Origin: Bog-473 sp963721585 | Lineage (GTDB): Bacteria; Actinomycetota; Acidimicrobiia; Acidimicrobiales; RAAP-2 | Direction of reading: 5' to 3' | Assembly (NCBI GenBank): GCA_963721585.1 | Contig: CAVRJN010000008.1 | Span: 62,001-126,000, forward strand | DNA length: 64,000 nucleotides | In this document: positions 8,583 to 18,281 of the stretch, in pieces | Layout of the letters: each line of letters starts with the position of its first letter | How positions within the stretch are numbered: position 1 is the stretch's first letter | The notes under the pieces: generated by a model | Database searches by the model: none | What the model was told of the DNA's origin: nothing | The model's input: the letters and a program-made list of their open reading frames with translations, nothing else | Translations under genes and position numbers: made by a program

Positions 8583-10375
8583 CGGGTGCCCTCACTCGAG
8601 CCGGGCGGCACCACGACCCGGATGCCCAGCTCGGCCAGGGCGGCGGCGGGCAGCGGCGTGGGGGCGCCCGTCAACAGGTCGGCGCCGGACTGGGTCTTGG
8701 GGTAGGCGATCACCTCACGGATGTTCTCCTCGCCGGCCAGGATCGCCACGAGCCGGTCGACCCCGACGGCGAACCCGGCGTGTGGCGGGGCGCCGTAGCG
8801 GAAGGCACCCAGCAGGAATCCGAAGCGCGCCTCGGCCTCCTCGGGGCCGATGCCCAGCGCGGCGAACACCTGCTCCTGTATGGCCCGGCGGTGGATACGG
8901 ACGCTCCCCGATCCCAGCTCCCATCCGTTGAGCACCAGGTCGTAGGCCTGCGAGCGCACGGCCAACGGGTCCGTCGCCAGCAACGGCAGGTCCTCGGGAT
9001 ACGGCATGGTGAACGGGTGGTGCGCCGCCTGTGGGTGGCCGTCGGCCCCGACGCCGTCGAACATGGGGAAGTCGACGACCCAGACGTATCGATGCGGGCC
9101 CTCGCTCACAGGGGGCGCCCCGATCGCCACGCGCAGCGTGCCCAGCACCTCGCAGGCCGTGGCGTACTCGTCCGAGACGCCCAGGACGAGGTCGCCGGGT
9201 TCCGCCTCCGTCCGTTCCAGGACGCGCGCAGCTTCCTGTTCCGAGAGGTGGCGTGCCAGTGGTCCGTCCAGGGCGCGGCCGTTCCCGTCGTCGCCCTGCA
9301 CGACACGGAACCAGGCCAGCCCCGCCGCGCCGGCCCTCTTGGCCTGCTCGGTGAGCTCGTCCAGCTGTTTCCTCGGGAAGGTGGCGCCGGCGGGGACGAC
9401 GATCGCCTTGACGGTCGGCGACGAGAACGCCTTGACCCCGGTGCCGGCGAAGACGTCCGTGAGGTCGACGAGCTCCAGGCCGAAGCGCAGGTCGGGCTTG
9501 TCGGTGCCGAATCGGTCCCGGGACTCGGCCCACGTCAGCCGCTCGATCGGAGGCGGCCGCTCCCCCGTGGCCGCCTCCGCGGCGTCGAGCACGGCTGCGG
9601 AGACATAGGCCATGACGTCGTCCTGGGAAGCGAAGGAGCACTCCATATCGAGCTGCATGAACTCGAACTGGCGGTCGGCCCTGAGGTCCTCGTCCCTGAG
9701 GCAGCGCGCGATCTGGAAGTAGCGGTCGAAGCCGCCCACCATGAGGAGCTGTTTGGCCAGCTGCGGGCTCTGGGGCAGCGCATAGAAGGAGCCGTGGTGC
9801 AGGCGGGACGGCACCGAGAACTCCCGGGAGCCCTCGGGGGTCGGGGCCCAGAGCAGCGGGGTCTCGATCTCGGCGAAGCCCTGGCGGTCCATAGCCTGGC
9901 GGAGCGCCGCGTTGACGCGTGCCCTGAGCCGGAGGTTGCGCTGCATGCGCGGCCGTCGAAGGTCGACGTAACGGTGCTTGAGCCGGACGGGTTCGTCGGA
10001 CTCGTCGCGGTCGTCGACGGAGAAGGGAGGGGGCTCGGCCTCGTTGAGGATCTCGACGAGGCAGTCCCCGATTTCGACCTCACCCGTCCCGATGCCGGGG
10101 TTGACGGTGCCCTCGGGTCGGTGGCGCACGGTGCCCGTGACGGCGATGACCCACTCGGAGCGCACGTCGGTGGCGTGATCGATGACGCACTGCACGATCC
10201 CCGTGTGGTCCCGCAGGTCCACGAAGGCGAGATGCTCGCCGTGCTCGCGCCGGCGGGCCACCCAGCCGCACACGGTCACGGTCTGGCCGACGTCGGCCGG
10301 GCGCAGCACGCCGCACAGGTGCGTGCGCAGGGCGGTGGGCTGGTTCTGGTCTGTGGGTCGGGGCTCGGTCGTCAT
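8579..10375 (-). CDS. aspS: Aspartyl-tRNA synthetase
   Basis: Class IIb synthetase for tRNA-Asp (possibly also tRNA-Asn; no gatCAB gene is in the window to decide). The 598-aa protein has an N-terminal OB-fold anticodon-binding domain (LCGVLRPADVGQTVTVCGWV), class II motif 2 around CLRDEDLRADRQFEF, the bacterial GAD insertion domain in the middle, and motif 3 with FAVGVDRLVAI near the C-terminus. Length is normal. The start is ATG at 10375. Its stop overlaps the unusual CTG start of rarA. Confidence 0.97.
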   Translation of the reverse strand: MTTEPRPTDQNQPTALRTHLCGVLRPADVGQTVTVCGWVARRREHGEHLAFVDLRDHTGIVQCVIDHATDVRSEWVIAVTGTVRHRPEGTVNPGIGTGEVEIGDCLVEILNEAEPPPFSVDDRDESDEPVRLKHRYVDLRRPRMQRNLRLRARVNAALRQAMDRQGFAEIETPLLWAPTPEGSREFSVPSRLHHGSFYALPQSPQLAKQLLMVGGFDRYFQIARCLRDEDLRADRQFEFMQLDMECSFASQDDVMAYVSAAVLDAAEAATGERPPPIERLTWAESRDRFGTDKPDLRFGLELVDLTDVFAGTGVKAFSSPTVKAIVVPAGATFPRKQLDELTEQAKRAGAAGLAWFRVVQGDDGNGRALDGPLARHLSEQEAARVLERTEAEPGDLVLGVSDEYATACEVLGTLRVAIGAPPVSEGPHRYVWVVDFPMFDGVGADGHPQAAHHPFTMPYPEDLPLLATDPLAVRSQAYDLVLNGWELGSGSVRIHRRAIQEQVFAALGIGPEEAEARFGFLLGAFRYGAPPHAGFAVGVDRLVAILAGEENIREVIAYPKTQSGADLLTGAPTPLPAAALAELGIRVVVPPGSSEGTR

Positions 10376-10427
10376 GGTCAGGAGGTCTCGGTGCTCAGTC
10401 TGGTCGGTCGGGGCAGGGCGGTGGTTC

Positions 10428-10475
10428 GTCGTTTCGTCGTTTCGTCGTTTCGTCGTTTCGTCGTTTCGTCGTTTC
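10428..10475. repeat. Octamer microsatellite GTCGTTTC x6
   Basis: Six uninterrupted copies of the 8-bp unit GTCGTTTC (GAAACGAC on the minus strand) in the short gap between aspS and the end of hisS, with a degenerate seventh copy following. An 8-bp unit is not a codon multiple and the array is non-coding. It is expected to change copy number by slippage. No function is assigned. Confidence 0.95.
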
Positions 10476-10507
10476 GTCTTCGTCTGGTCGACGGGCTGTC
10501 GGCAGAA

Positions 10508-11820
10508 TCAGGGGAGCCCAGCTCCTGATGCCGTTTCGGCCAGGAACGCCTCGAGCTCGTCCACAATGGCAGCCCGCGGCACGCTCCGTTGCTCGGCGTC
10601 GCTGCGCAGGGGTCGCAGGCCGACGGTGCCCTCCGCCACCTCCTGGGGGCCGACCACCAGCGCGACCAGGGCACCCGAGCGGTCGGCCGACTTGAACTGG
10701 GACTTCATGGAGCGCCCATCGAAGGCCCGGTCGGCGCGCAGGCCGGCGCGGCGCAGCTCGGCCGTCAGGGCCACGGCGGAGTCCCCCCCGCCGTGTCGAT
10801 CACATAGGCGTGCAGCGGATGCTCCGCCACCACGGACGCGGTGCTGAAGGCGCCCTCGGCATCGCAGGCGAGCAGCACCCGCTCGATCCCGATGCCGAAC
10901 CCGATGCCGGGCGTCGGGTCGCCGCCGAGCAGCTCGACGAGGCCGTCGTAGCGGCCGCCGCCGCCGACGCCGTTCTGCGCCGCGTCCAAGGCGCCCGCCG
11001 CGAACTCGAAGGTCGTGCGCGTGTAGTAATCGAAGCCCCGGACCAGACGGTGGTCGATGGTGTACGGCACCTCGAGCGCGTCCAGGCCGGCGCGGACCCG
11101 TGCGAAGTGGGCCCGGCACGGGTCGCACAGATGGTCGAGGAAGTGCGGCGCGTCCGCGGTGGCGGCCCGGCACTCCTCCGACTTGCAGTCCAGCACCCGG
11201 AGCGGGTTCTCCAGGTGCCGGGCCCGGTGGGCAGGGCACAGCCGGTCGGCCCGCTCGGCGAGGAAGCCGCTCAGGAGGGCCACGTACCCGGGTCGGCAGA
11301 CGCCGTCGCCCATGGAGTTCAGCCGCAGGGTGACCCGCCGCAGGCCGAAGCCGGCGAAGAAGTCGTGCGCCAGGGCGACGACCTCGACGTCGAGGTCGGC
11401 GTCGGCCGGTCCGAGCGCCTCCACGCCCAATTGGTGGTGCTGGCGGTAGCGACCGTGCTGGGGGTTCTCGTGCCGGAACGAGGGCGCCGCGTACCAGGCC
11501 TTCCAGGGCGGCACGGGGTGGTGCTGCACGTACGCCCTCGCGATGGGTGCGGTGCCCTCGGGGCGTAGCGCCATCATCTGGCCGTCACGGTCCTCGAAGA
11601 CGTACATCTCCTTGCCGACGACCTCGCTGCCCTCACCGATGCCGCGCAGAAACACGCCGGCGTGCTCGAGGATCGGCGTGATCGTCAGCCCGTAGCCGGC
11701 GCCCTCGACCAGCGCGGCGAAGCGGGCAACCGTTCCCTCCCAGCGCGCCGATTCGGGCCAGAGCACGTCGTGCATGCCCTTGGGGGTGCGGGGCCCGGGC
11801 GCGGACGATCCCGCGCTCAT
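10508..11820 (-). CDS. hisS: Histidyl-tRNA synthetase, with a one-base frameshift before the anticodon domain
   Basis: Class II synthetase for tRNA-His. The catalytic core is intact: motif 2 MMALRPEGTAPIAR, the histidine-binding segment LVRGFDYYTRTTFEF, and motif 3 with GGGGRYDGL and GIGIERVLLA. In this frame the protein stops at 10765 after about 351 aa, about 70 residues short. The missing anticodon-binding part (ALTAELRRAGLRADRAF, then SMKSQFKSADRSGALVALVV) continues in another frame to 10508. The frames meet at a run of seven C (10783-10789). Eight bases would restore a single frame. This is probably a consensus error; true mutation or slippage cannot be excluded. The start ATG at 11820 has a GAGGAG ribosome site. 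Confidence 0.9.
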
Positions 11821-11844
11821 AGAAGGCTCCTCATGCGTCGGGGG

Positions 11845-14118
11845 TCAGACTTTCTTGCCAGGAAGCTGACGATACGCGTCGAAGACCCCGTCGAGATGCT
11901 TCAACGCGCTGATCAGTGAATGCAGGTGTGTCGGGTCGGCCAGCTCGACGTCGAAGGCCATCCGGCTGACCCGGTCCGCCGTCGTGGCCGTGCGGGCGGC
12001 GACGATATTGAGGTGGTGCTCGGAGACGACCCGGGACACGTCGGCCAGCAGGCGGGCCCGGTCGAAGGCCTGCACCTCTATCGTCGCCACGAAAACCCCG
12101 TCGTTGCCCCGGTCCCACTCGACCTCCATCAGACGTTCCCGGGACCGATCCGCCAGTGACGCCGCGTTGGCGCAGTCGGCCCGGTGCACCGAGACGCCCC
12201 GGCCCTGGGTCACGAAGCCGACGATCTGGTCGCCCGGGACCGGGGTACAGCAGCGGGCGAGGTGGATCATGACGTCGTCGAGCCCCTCGACATAGACGCC
12301 CGTACCGGTGCGGCGCCCCTGCCGTGGCCGCGTCGTACCCGGAAGGGCGATCGTCGGCAGCTGCTCGGCGGCCTCGCCACCGCCCCGCAGTGCCTTGGTG
12401 AGGCGCTGCACGATGGACTGGGCCGAGACCTGGTTCTCGCCGATGGAGGCGTAGAGCGCATCGAGGTCGGCGAGGTGCATGTCATCAGCCACCTCCTGCA
12501 GGGCGCTCGAGCCGAGCAGCTTGTGCAGCGGCAGGCCGTCCCTGCGCAACGCCCGGGCCAGCTCCTCCCGGCCGTTCTCAATGGCGTCCTCGCGCCGTTC
12601 CCGCGAGAACCACTGGCGGATTTTGTTGCGGGCCCGCGTGGAGGCGACGATCTGGAGCCAGTCCCGCGACGGACCGGCGGTCGGCGACTTCGAGGTGAAG
12701 ATCTCGACCGTGTCGGCGCTGCTCAGCTGGGTCTCGAGCGGCACCAGGCGACCGTTGACCCTTGCCCCGATGCAACGGTGCCCGACTTCGGTGTGGATGG
12801 CGTACGCGAAGTCGACCGGCGTGGATCGGGCGGGCAGCGCGATGACCTTGCCCTTGGGCGTGAAGACGTAGACCTCGTCCTGCTCCAGGTCGAGCTTGAG
12901 CGCCTCGAGGAATTCGATCGGGTCGTCAGTCTGGCGGTCGACATCGGCGATGCGCTGCATCCACGCCATCTCCGAGGAGTGGTCCTCCTTGGACTTGTAG
13001 CCCCAGTGGGCGGCGATGCCGTACTCGGCCCGGTGGTGCATCTCCGAAGTCCGGATCTGCACCTCGACCGGCTTGCCGTCCAACCCGATCACCGTCGTGT
13101 GCAGCGACTGGTACATGTTGAACTTCGGCGTGTTGATGTAGTCCTTGAAGCGCCCGTGCACCGGCGCCCATATGGCGTGGATGGCGCCCAGCGCGGCCCA
13201 GCAGTCCTTCTCGGATTCGACGACGACCCGGATGGCGACGAGGTCGTTGATGTCGTCGAACTCCTTGCCCCGCACGACCATCTTCTCGTAGATGGACCAG
13301 AGGTGCTTCGGCCGTCCCGTCACGTCCGCCACGACCCCCATGTCGTTCATCCGCTGGCGCACGTGCACGAGCACCCGCTCCAGGTACTCCTCCCGCTGGG
13401 GCGCCCGGGCCGCCACCATCTGTTCGATCTCCGCGTAACGCTTCGGGTGCAGCGTGGCGAAAGCGAGGTCCTCCAGCTGCCAGCGCACCTGCTGGACCCC
13501 GAGTCGGTGGGCCAGCGGCGCGTAGACGTCGAAGGTCTCCTGGGCCGTGCGCCGCTGTTTCCATTCGGGCATGACGGCGAGCGTGCGCATGTTGTGCAGC
13601 CGGTCGGCGAGCTTGATCAGCAGGACACGCCAGTCGTCGGCCATGGCGACGAGCATTTTGCGGATCGTCGCCGCCTGCTGCGCCTCCTTGGAGTTGAACT
13701 GGAGCCGGTCCAGCTTGGTCACCCCGTCGACGACCCGGGCCACCCCCTCGCCGAAGGTCTCCTCAATGGACTCGAGCGTCAGCCCGGTGTCCTCCACGGC
13801 GTCGTGCAAGAGCGCGGCGGCCACGGTCTGCTCGTCGAGTCCGAGCTCGGCCACGATGGTCGCCACGGCGATCGGGTGCGTGATGTAGGGCTCGCCCGAG
13901 CGTCGGAACTGGCCCTCGTGCGCCCCGGCGGCGGTCCGGCCGGCCGCCACGATCATGGACGTGTCGTCCTCGGGGCGGTGGCGGGCGAACTCGGCCAGGA
14001 GCGGGGCCAGCAGGTCGCGCACCACCGGGTCGTGGGCGTGCCCCGGCTCGAGGTCTCGAGCGTTCGTCTCGATGTCTGTGTCGGGGCCGGATGGAGTCAC
14101 CCGCGTCAGGGCCACCAT
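11845..14118 (-). CDS. rel: Bifunctional (p)ppGpp synthetase/hydrolase (RelA/SpoT homologue)
   Basis: Makes and degrades the stringent-response alarmone. The 757-aa protein has all long-RSH parts in order: HD hydrolase (HDAVEDTGLT and KLADRLHNMRTL), synthetase (EFDDINDLVAIRVVV, YQSLHTTVIG, EVQIRT), TGS domain (VYVFTPKGKVIALP), a zinc-finger/helical region with ARCCTPVPGDQIVGF, and a C-terminal ACT domain. The intact HD motif suggests a bifunctional enzyme. The start ATG is at 14118, 50 bp after secF. Clustering with secDF and hisS-aspS is typical of actinobacteria. Confidence 0.96.
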   Translation of the reverse strand: MVALTRVTPSGPDTDIETNARDLEPGHAHDPVVRDLLAPLLAEFARHRPEDDTSMIVAAGRTAAGAHEGQFRRSGEPYITHPIAVATIVAELGLDEQTVAAALLHDAVEDTGLTLESIEETFGEGVARVVDGVTKLDRLQFNSKEAQQAATIRKMLVAMADDWRVLLIKLADRLHNMRTLAVMPEWKQRRTAQETFDVYAPLAHRLGVQQVRWQLEDLAFATLHPKRYAEIEQMVAARAPQREEYLERVLVHVRQRMNDMGVVADVTGRPKHLWSIYEKMVVRGKEFDDINDLVAIRVVVESEKDCWAALGAIHAIWAPVHGRFKDYINTPKFNMYQSLHTTVIGLDGKPVEVQIRTSEMHHRAEYGIAAHWGYKSKEDHSSEMAWMQRIADVDRQTDDPIEFLEALKLDLEQDEVYVFTPKGKVIALPARSTPVDFAYAIHTEVGHRCIGARVNGRLVPLETQLSSADTVEIFTSKSPTAGPSRDWLQIVASTRARNKIRQWFSRERREDAIENGREELARALRRDGLPLHKLLGSSALQEVADDMHLADLDALYASIGENQVSAQSIVQRLTKALRGGGEAAEQLPTIALPGTTRPRQGRRTGTGVYVEGLDDVMIHLARCCTPVPGDQIVGFVTQGRGVSVHRADCANAASLADRSRERLMEVEWDRGNDGVFVATIEVQAFDRARLLADVSRVVSEHHLNIVAARTATTADRVSRMAFDVELADPTHLHSLISALKHLDGVFDAYRQLPGKKV

Positions 14119-14168
14119 CCATACAGGCTACCCGCCAGGGGAAATACAGGAACGCACAGGGCGCCGGT

Positions 14169-15776
14169 TCAGCGCTTGCGCTTCCGTTTGCCCTTCCGCG
14201 GGCGGGGACCTTGCCCCTGCGGCGGCCGCGCGCCCTGGCCCACCGCTCCCCCGTCGGTCGAGGAGGACGGGGAGGACCCGGCCGGCTGCCTGTCCATCAC
14301 CGCCGTACCACCGCCGCTCGAACTGCTGCCACTGCTGCCGCCGCCCGAGCCCGGCCGGATCGGCCCGCTGCGCTTGCCGCCGGCCTTCTTCGCCGCGGCA
14401 CCGCCGCCCCGGTGCACTTGGCCCGAGGCGGCGACGCTGATGGCGGTGCTCATGTTCGCGGCGTCCGCTGCGGAGTAGAAACCCTTCGACTCGCCCCGCT
14501 TGGCCAAACGGGTGGCGATCTGCACCCACCGGTCTTCCCGTTCCTTCATCATGCAGAGCACCGGCGAGGCGATGAAGATCGAGGAGTACGCCCCGGAGAG
14601 CAGGCCGACGAAAAGGGCCAGGCCGTAGGATTGCAGCGTCGTGGCGCCCAGAAGCTGCGCGCCGATCAACAGCACGGCGAGGACCGGGAGGATGGCCACC
14701 ATCGACGTGTTGATGGAGCGGGCCAAGGTCTGGTTCATGGACAGGTTGATCAGCTGGGGATAGGTCAGGCGACCACTGCTGCCGATGCCCTTGGTGTTGT
14801 CCCGTACGCGGTCGAACACGACGACCGTGTCGTAGAGGGAGTAGCCGAGGATGGTCAGGATGGCCACCACGGTGTCCGGCGTCACCTGGAAGTTGAAGAT
14901 CGAGTAGATGCCGATGGCCACCAGGACGTCGTGGATCATGGCGACGAAGGCGGCGAGCGCCATCTTGGGCTCGAAGCGGATGCTGATGTAGATCGCCACG
15001 ACGATGAAGAAGATGATCAGTGCCTCGATCGCCTTGTCCGTGATGGAGGAGCCCCAGGTCGGTCCGACGTTGGTGACGCTGATCTTGTCCTCTGGGGTCG
15101 TGGGCACCGTGCTGGTCTGCGATGTGGTCGTGCTCGTCGTGGTCGAGGCCGAAGCGGCGGCGGCTCCGGCCTTGGCCGTCGTCGTGGTGGTCGGCTTGGC
15201 CGTCGTCGTCGTGGTCGGCGGCGCCTTGGGCGCATTCGCCGCCGTCACCGCGAGGAGCGCCTTCTCCACGTTCTTGTTGATGGTGGCCTGCTGGTCCTGC
15301 GACAGCTTGTTCAGGTCCGACTGCACGTTGAGCGTCTGCTTGCTGCCGGTCCCCAGCAGCTCCACCTGGGGATCCACCAACCCGGTGCCGCTCAGGGCAT
15401 TGGTCGCTTGGGTCTGGGTGACGCCCGGGGCGGCGATAGTCCACTCGGTCCCGCCCTTGAAGTCGATGCCCAGGTTCAGGCCGCCCCGCAACACGATCGA
15501 GATGATCCCGAGCACGATGATCGCCGTCGAGATGCTGAACCAGATCTTGCGCTTGCCCACGAAGTCGAAGCGCGTTTCGCCCCGGTAGAGCCGGGAGATC
15601 GGGCCGTGACCCCGCCGGGGCCGTGCCAGGAGGGCGCGGGCGGCGTCATCGAGGCTGACGAGTTCCTCTTCGTCGAGCGTGTCCGCGTCAACGCTCCGCT
15701 CGAGCTCCTCGACCTCCTCCTCGGGGACGTCGTCGAGGGAGCTGCCGTCGCCGTTCGACCGCTCGTCGTCGCTCAC
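14169..15776 (-). CDS. secF: Protein-export membrane protein SecF with a Thr/Ala-rich insertion
   Basis: SecF half of the SecDF proton-driven secretion accessory. The start is GTG at 15776, overlapping the secD stop (GTGA), giving 535 aa; longer in-frame starts run into secD. It has an acidic N-terminus, TM1 (about 81-97), the NLGIDFKGGTEW motif, an extracellular domain, five more TM helices with DTVVVFDRVRDN, and a strongly basic tail (KGKRKRKR). Unusual: residues about 183-228 of the first extracellular domain are a low-complexity Thr/Ala/Ser stretch absent from typical SecF, and the C-terminal tail (about 90 residues) is long and Gly/Ser/Lys rich. Confidence 0.93.
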   Translation of the reverse strand: MSDDERSNGDGSSLDDVPEEEVEELERSVDADTLDEEELVSLDDAARALLARPRRGHGPISRLYRGETRFDFVGKRKIWFSISTAIIVLGIISIVLRGGLNLGIDFKGGTEWTIAAPGVTQTQATNALSGTGLVDPQVELLGTGSKQTLNVQSDLNKLSQDQQATINKNVEKALLAVTAANAPKAPPTTTTTAKPTTTTTAKAGAAAASASTTTSTTTSQTSTVPTTPEDKISVTNVGPTWGSSITDKAIEALIIFFIVVAIYISIRFEPKMALAAFVAMIHDVLVAIGIYSIFNFQVTPDTVVAILTILGYSLYDTVVVFDRVRDNTKGIGSSGRLTYPQLINLSMNQTLARSINTSMVAILPVLAVLLIGAQLLGATTLQSYGLALFVGLLSGAYSSIFIASPVLCMMKEREDRWVQIATRLAKRGESKGFYSAADAANMSTAISVAASGQVHRGGGAAAKKAGGKRSGPIRPGSGGGSSGSSSSGGGTAVMDRQPAGSSPSSSTDGGAVGQGARPPQGQGPRPRKGKRKRKR

Positions 15777-17413
15777 GACCCTCCTCCCGCACCCGCGCCG
15801 ACGGCCACGCCCTGACCCGGTGCCGGATTCTGCGTCTGCGGCCCGGCGCCGAGGCCCGTCGCGATGCTGAAGGCGCCGGAGCCCTGCAGCCTCGGGCTCT
15901 GGCCCATCAAGATGACGAGGGGGCGCGTGTAGAACCACGTGACCGCCATGTCCATGATCGTGGACAGCCCGAGGAAGAAGGCGAAGCCCTTCACGTTGCC
16001 GACCGCGACGAGATACAACACGATCGCCGCCAGCAGCGAGACGAAGTCAGCGGCCCAGACCGTCCGCCAGGCGCTCTTGAAGCCGCGGTCGACCGACGTG
16101 CGCACGGAACGGCCCGATCTGGCCTCGTCCTTCAATCGTTCGAAGTAGACGATGTACGAGTCGACGGTGATGCCGATCGACACGATCAAGCCGGTGATGC
16201 CGGCGAGGTCGAAGCTGGGCGCAACCGAGGTGTGCCCCAGCGACGAGATGATGGCCCAGAGCATCAAGGCCGTCAGCAAGAGACCGGAGATGACCACCAA
16301 CCCGAGGCCGCGGTAATAGAACAGGACGTAGAGCAGCACGAGGACGAGCCCGGCGATGCCGGCTCCGAGTCCCGCCACGAGCGCGGAGTGCCCGAGCGTG
16401 GCCGAGACCGTCTCCGAGGTCGCGGCCTTCAGTGTGATCGGCAGCGCACCGAAGTTCATGGCCTGCGCCAGGTTCTGCGCGTCCGATTCCGACAGGCCGC
16501 TCGTGCCGCCGCCGGAGATCTCACCCTTGCCGTCGAAGGACGTGAAGGTCGACTGGCTGGGCTGGATGATGGGCGCCGAGTAGACCTCGCCGTCCAGTTC
16601 GATCCCGAGCAACTGGTGGAAATTCTCCTGGGCCACCTTGTCCCAGAGTGCCGACCCCGCCTCGCCCGCCAGCGTGTAGTCGACGACCCAGGCGCCGGTC
16701 TGGTTCTGGGTGGCCTGGGCGCTGGCGATGGAATGGCCCGACATCTGGGCGGGGCCGAGCACGCAACGAACCTCGGCGCCGTCGCACGCCCCGCTGAGTC
16801 CGGGCAACAGGACGGTGCTGTTGGCGTAGTTCGGCTTCTCGACGCTCGTGGACGGGTACGCCTCGTACTGGGTGTCCGGCGGGATGTTGTTCGTGGGCTC
16901 GCCGGTGCTGGTGTTGATGTCCAGGTTGGCCGCGGTGAGCTGGGATCCCGACGAACAGGCGGGAATCGTCCCGATGCCCCGGGGCAACACCTTGTTCTTC
17001 GAGCCCTTCGGGACGGCCTCGGGATACGCGTAACACTCGACGGGACGGAAGTACATGCGCGCCGTCTGCCCGATCTGGTTCAGCACCTGCTGCGCGTTCG
17101 TGACACCCGGAATGGACACCGAGATCTGGTTCTTCCCCGTCGTCTGCACCTGTGCACCCGACACGCCGAGACCATTGACGCGGAGGTTCAGGATGTTGAC
17201 GGTCTCGTCCAGGTCCGCCTGCGAGACATGCTGCCCTTCGGCGGTGTAGACGACAGACACCCCACCGGCCAGATCGAGACCCAGCCGGGGCGACCACTTG
17301 GCGGCGAACACGGCCGCGAACGAACCGAGCGAGATCGCCACCACGACGATGACGCTGATCCAGAGGTTGCGGCGCTGACGCCGTTGGGCCCGACCCCCTG
17401 CCTTCGGGCTCAC
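15773..17413 (-). CDS. secD: Protein translocase subunit SecD
   Basis: SecD half of SecDF, 546 aa. It has TM1 near the N-terminus (ISVIVVVAISLGSFAAVFA), the DLAGGVSVVYTAEG motif, a large extracellular P1 domain (about 60-330), then TM2-6 including the proton-path segment ITGLIVSIGITVDSYIVYFE. The C-terminal tail is Gly/Pro-rich. The start is GTG at 17413, overlapping the yajC stop as GTGA. yajC-secD-secF are thus translationally linked. Confidence 0.95.
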   Translation of the reverse strand: MSPKAGGRAQRRQRRNLWISVIVVVAISLGSFAAVFAAKWSPRLGLDLAGGVSVVYTAEGQHVSQADLDETVNILNLRVNGLGVSGAQVQTTGKNQISVSIPGVTNAQQVLNQIGQTARMYFRPVECYAYPEAVPKGSKNKVLPRGIGTIPACSSGSQLTAANLDINTSTGEPTNNIPPDTQYEAYPSTSVEKPNYANSTVLLPGLSGACDGAEVRCVLGPAQMSGHSIASAQATQNQTGAWVVDYTLAGEAGSALWDKVAQENFHQLLGIELDGEVYSAPIIQPSQSTFTSFDGKGEISGGGTSGLSESDAQNLAQAMNFGALPITLKAATSETVSATLGHSALVAGLGAGIAGLVLVLLYVLFYYRGLGLVVISGLLLTALMLWAIISSLGHTSVAPSFDLAGITGLIVSIGITVDSYIVYFERLKDEARSGRSVRTSVDRGFKSAWRTVWAADFVSLLAAIVLYLVAVGNVKGFAFFLGLSTIMDMAVTWFYTRPLVILMGQSPRLQGSGAFSIATGLGAGPQTQNPAPGQGVAVGAGAGGGS

Positions 17414-17946
17414 CCCTCTTCGGCCTCCCCACCGAGGTCGCCGCTGCTGGCGGCGCCGTCCCCACCCACATCGTCGATGTCGTCATGGCCGGCCGTGGCG
17501 CCGCCGCTCCCGTTGGCGCTCGTGGCGTCGCCGGTGCCGGCCGGCCGCGCCGGCTTCACGTCCTGCACGGGCTCGTCGTCGATCCGCACGTCTTCGATCG
17601 GCTCGATCTTCTTGGCAATGGCCTGGCGGACGAAGACGATGCGCGTCGGCTGGGGGCCGTCGAGGTTGCCGTCGTCGCCCAACGCGCCCGTCAAGAGCGT
17701 GTAGCGATCGCCGTGGACCTCGAGCACCGTGCCGATGACGCCGCCGACGGTCTGCACCTCGTCGCCGACCTCGTACCCCGAAGTCTGGCCCTGCCGCGCC
17801 GCCTGGGCCTTGCGCTGCTGGGGCCGGATGAAGAAGAAATAGCCCAGCAGACCGATCGCCACCAGGGGAAGCAGTGTGATCAGCGAGCTGGAGCTGGACT
17901 TTGTTGCGGCCACAACGAGGTGGGAGGCCGCCAGGGTTGATGTCAT
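17410..17946 (-). CDS. yajC: Preprotein translocase subunit YajC
   Basis: Small membrane partner of SecDF. The 178-aa protein has one TM helix (about 22-40, LITLLPLVAIGLLGYFFFI), the conserved RPQQRKAQ segment, and the YajC beta core (GYEVGDEVQTVGGVIGTV). A C-terminal extension of about 65 residues (Pro/Gly/Ala and acidic) is longer than in most homologues. The start ATG at 17946 is preceded by an AAGGA ribosome site. A TAGGGT hexamer at 17983-17988 could be its -10 box, but no -35 is clear. Confidence 0.9.
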   Translation of the reverse strand: MTSTLAASHLVVAATKSSSSSLITLLPLVAIGLLGYFFFIRPQQRKAQAARQGQTSGYEVGDEVQTVGGVIGTVLEVHGDRYTLLTGALGDDGNLDGPQPTRIVFVRQAIAKKIEPIEDVRIDDEPVQDVKPARPAGTGDATSANGSGGATAGHDDIDDVGGDGAASSGDLGGEAEEG

Positions 17947-18281
17947 GAGAGATCCTTGGACCGGGATTGGGTGCGACGCGCCACCCTAGTGCGTGGGTTC
18001 CGAGTCTCCTGGGCAGTAGGAGGGCATGTCGGAGTGATCGAGGCACGTGGGCGCCCTGGTGACCAGGGGGTGCGGGGCCGGGACCTGCTCCAGACGATCC
18101 GGTGAGTCGGCCCGCCACGGAGGGCCGGCTCGCAGTTCCTCGTGGCCGCCTCCCGGCGGGGACAACGGCCTTTGGCCGGGCGTCTGGCGATGGCGGTCAC
18201 CGGGCAACGCGACTGCAACCCAATGTGGCCCGGGCTGCGACAGATCTTGTGCAAAGTACCCATCCATCAGTACAGCAACCA

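Noticed and set aside
10428..10475. CRISPR-like array
   Set aside because: Eight-bp units without spacers; a simple tandem repeat.
12184..14478. 764-codon plus-strand ORF opposite rel
   Set aside because: Antisense shadow; the minus frame carries all RSH motifs.
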